A stretch of 6,003 bases of DNA. Source: an uncultured Cocleimonas sp. (GTDB lineage: Bacteria > Pseudomonadota > Gammaproteobacteria > Thiotrichales > Thiotrichaceae). Location of the stretch: positions 1 to 6,003 of the forward strand of contig CALJIH010000163.1 of the NCBI GenBank assembly GCA_937974135.1, written 5' to 3'. This document shows, in pieces, positions 3,713 to 6,003 of the stretch. Both the position numbers and the translations under genes were made by a program. Position 1 is the stretch's first letter, and each line of letters opens with the position of its first letter. A model generated the notes under the pieces. That model searched no databases and was not told the origin of the DNA. It worked only from the letters and a program-made list of their open reading frames with translations.

Positions 3713-6003
3713 ATGAAAAATGCGTTAAAAGTTACAGGCCTCTTTACTTTTCTTGCGGTCGCTTTCCTAAATGCTTTTGTCGATCTTGGTCACAAAATCA
3801 TTATTCAAAATACAATATTCAAAAACTATGATGGTCCTGAGTTAATCGTTTTAACATCAATCGTAAATGCATTGATATTACTTCCATTTATCCTGTTATT
3901 CACCCCAACAGGATACATCTCAGATAAGTATGCAAAAAATAAAGTCATGAGAATAAGTGCATGGGTAGCACTAAGCATTACCATTCTCATCACGTTTGGA
4001 TACTACCAAGGCTGGTTTTGGTTTTCATTTTGTATGACCTTTTTGCTTGCACTTCAAAGTGCTTTTTACTCTCCTGCTAAATACGGATATGTAAAAGGCC
4101 TGGTAGGTGATCGGCGCTTAGCTCAAGCGAATGGATTGCTCCAAGCAGCTACAACCATTGGTATTCTGCTAGGGACATTCTTTTATTCGGTACTGTTTGA
4201 AAAAATCATCGCGGGCTTCGAAATAACTGACAAAGATTCATTGATAGCGATGATCGCTCCATTAGGTTGGACGCTTATTGCTTTGACTTTGGTTGAATTA
4301 GTGCTTGCCTACCGATTACCGCAAACTGATAAAGACAACACCAAAATGCGGTTTCACTGGAATGATTATTTTCGCGGTAAAACCCAAGCACGAAATATTC
4401 GCTTAGTTAGACGACATCCTTATATTTGGCTATCCATATTAGGCCTTGCAGTATTTTGGGCGATCTCTCAAGTATTGCTCGCGACCTATCCCGCTTATGC
4501 AAAAGAATTCTTAGGTTTAAACAATACTGCAGTTATCCAGGGTCTAATGGCCTTCGCCGGTATCGGCATAATGATTGGCTCGATGATCGCTGGTCGAGTT
4601 TCAAGAAATCACATAGAAACAGGATTAGTACCCGTTGGAGCAATTGGTATCACCATTGCTCTAATTCTAATCCGTGCGTTTGATTCAGCCATTATGCAGG
4701 GTTTGGTTTTTCTCTTCCTCGGTATTATGGGTGGTTTTGTCGTGGTGCCTTTGAATGCATTACTCCAATACCACGCAAAAAGTAATCAATTAGGCCGAGT
4801 ACTAGCGACTAATAACCTAATCCAATTCAGCGTGATGTTACTTTTCTTAGTCACTACGACTGTTCTCAGTTACTACAAGTTTGGGAGCACTGGGATCCTC
4901 TGGGGACTAGCCTTAATTGCATTCTTTGGCACAATTTATACCATTCTCAAAGCTCCCGAGTCACTATTACGTTTCATCATTGCACGCATTTTTGCCGCCC
5001 GTTATCGGATGAAGGTTTTAGGGTTTGAAGACCTGCCACATTCGGGGGGTGTATTACTATTAGGCAATCACATCAGTTGGGTGGATTGGGCGTTAGTACA
5101 AATTGCCAGCCCCAGACCGTTACATTTTGTAATTGAACGTGGTTATTACGAACGCTGGTATTTAAAAGCTTTTTTGGATAAATTTGGTGCCATACCGATA
5201 AGTAGTGGTGATAATGAGGGCTCCATCGAGCGCATCAATCAGTTATTAAAAGATGGTAAAGCCGTTTGTTTATTTCCGGAAGGTGCTATCAGTCGAACCG
5301 GACAACTATCAGAATTCAAACGCGGATATCAACTCGCAATTAAAGGGACTCGTGCAAAAATCGTCCCTTTCTATTTGCACGGTCTATGGGGAAGTCGGTT
5401 CTCACGCTCTAGTGGTTTTTTTAAGGACACACGCCAATCAGGGTTTAAACGCGATATCGTTGTAGCCTTTGGTAAAACCATGCCTGCGGATACTACCCCC
5501 GACCAATTAAAACGCCGAGTGTTTGATCTCTCTTTTACATCTTGGAAGCAATATTCGCGTACCCTCGATAGCATCCCAGTATCTTGGTTAAAAACCGCAA
5601 AACGCATGAGTTTTCAAATGGCGGCAACGGATATTTTGGGTGAACCCGTCAGCCATCATAAATTCATCACTGGTGTATTTGCCTTTAGTGGTTTGATCAA
5701 AAAGAAAAGCCCGGAGCAGAATATTGGTATTCTAGTGCCTGCTAGTGTGGGCGGTGCCATTACCAATATGGCAGTACTAGCGGCGGGCAAAACGGTAGTA
5801 AATCTGAATTTCACCTCGAGTGCCGATGCCATTCAAGGGGCAGTACAAAAAGCAGATATTCAAACTGTTTATACTTCTAGTAAATTTCTTAGAAAACTTG
5901 AAGAACGTGGCATCAAGATCAACGAAATCTTGCCAAATACAAAACTGATCTATCTCGAAGAATTAAAAACCGAATTAAGCAAAGCCAAAATGCTAATGAC
6001 GCT
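3713..6003 (+). CDS. Fused lysophospholipid transporter (LplT-like MFS) / acyltransferase / acyl-ACP synthetase (Aas-like); 3' end beyond the window
   Basis: This single open frame of 763 codons has no stop before the window ends. Residues 1 to about 411 form an MFS transporter of about 12 helices. It has the loop GYISDKYAKNK (67-77) and YSPAKYG (119-125), both shared with E. coli LplT, which moves lysophospholipids inward across the inner membrane. Residues about 425-610 are a PlsC-type acyltransferase: NHISWVD (452-458, catalytic His453 and Asp458), ERGYYERW, FPEG (521-524), and IVPFYLHG starting at Ile550. From about residue 650 an AMP-binding acyl-ACP synthetase domain begins, with NIGILVPASVGGA (from 670) and NLNFTSS (697-703). 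Its catalytic core lies beyond the edge. In E. coli the same activities are split between LplT and Aas, which re-acylate lysophosphatidylethanolamine in the inner membrane. The fused form is known in other bacteria, at roughly 1,100-1,200 residues. All visible catalytic residues are intact. It is monocistronic from the left as far as can be seen. Confidence 0.93.
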   Translation, partial: MKNALKVTGLFTFLAVAFLNAFVDLGHKIIIQNTIFKNYDGPELIVLTSIVNALILLPFILLFTPTGYISDKYAKNKVMRISAWVALSITILITFGYYQGWFWFSFCMTFLLALQSAFYSPAKYGYVKGLVGDRRLAQANGLLQAATTIGILLGTFFYSVLFEKIIAGFEITDKDSLIAMIAPLGWTLIALTLVELVLAYRLPQTDKDNTKMRFHWNDYFRGKTQARNIRLVRRHPYIWLSILGLAVFWAISQVLLATYPAYAKEFLGLNNTAVIQGLMAFAGIGIMIGSMIAGRVSRNHIETGLVPVGAIGITIALILIRAFDSAIMQGLVFLFLGIMGGFVVVPLNALLQYHAKSNQLGRVLATNNLIQFSVMLLFLVTTTVLSYYKFGSTGILWGLALIAFFGTIYTILKAPESLLRFIIARIFAARYRMKVLGFEDLPHSGGVLLLGNHISWVDWALVQIASPRPLHFVIERGYYERWYLKAFLDKFGAIPISSGDNEGSIERINQLLKDGKAVCLFPEGAISRTGQLSEFKRGYQLAIKGTRAKIVPFYLHGLWGSRFSRSSGFFKDTRQSGFKRDIVVAFGKTMPADTTPDQLKRRVFDLSFTSWKQYSRTLDSIPVSWLKTAKRMSFQMAATDILGEPVSHHKFITGVFAFSGLIKKKSPEQNIGILVPASVGGAITNMAVLAAGKTVVNLNFTSSADAIQGAVQKADIQTVYTSSKFLRKLEERGIKINEILPNTKLIYLEELKTELSKAKMLMT

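Noticed and set aside
4426..4683. Plus-strand frame of 85 codons inside the transporter domain
   Set aside because: It is out of frame within the intact fusion gene; the Arg/Ser/Trp-rich product is typical of a shifted frame.
5253..5607. Frames on both strands inside the acyltransferase domain (5253-5465 plus, 5371-5607 minus)
   Set aside because: The main frame carries FPEG and the other catalytic motifs over this stretch, so these are shadows.

Overview
The window looks like ordinary chromosomal DNA from an A+T-leaning gammaproteobacterium. The basis is the protein content: a Pseudomonas-like porphobilinogen synthase with an aspartate-type metal site, an AroE whose key residues fall at the same numbers as in E. 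coli, an ExbB/ExbD pair, and a fused LplT-PlsC-Aas phospholipid-repair protein. A Legionella/Coxiella-type or related lineage would fit, but the genus cannot be fixed from these genes. I see no mobile element, tRNA, rRNA or CRISPR array.

Layout. Five genes lie on the minus strand and are read from right to left: exbB (starts at 3449), exbD (4-nt overlap with exbB), an NTF2/SnoaL-like protein, hemB, and the 5' part of aroE, which is cut by the left edge of the window. On the plus strand one long gene starts at 3713 and runs off the right edge. It is open for 763 codons and encodes an MFS transporter, an acyltransferase and the beginning of an AMP-binding domain in one chain. About 260 nt of very A+T-rich DNA separate the divergent exbB and fusion genes and must hold the promoters for both directions.

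Function. exbB-exbD would form an inner-membrane proton-driven energiser, with no TonB or TolA partner visible here. hemB makes porphobilinogen for haem and other tetrapyrroles. aroE makes shikimate for aromatic amino acids. The fusion protein should import lysophospholipids across the inner membrane and re-acylate them. The NTF2-like protein has no assignable function. The minus-strand genes form no single pathway, so the row is best read as a housekeeping cluster rather than a dedicated operon.

Non-coding signals. A very strong terminator hairpin with a C6/G8 core lies between hemB and aroE and leaves almost no room for an aroE promoter. A composite bulged hairpin lies between exbD and the NTF2-like gene. 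An 11-bp tandem repeat lies upstream of the fusion gene. I found no convincing undescribed multi-gene system in this window.
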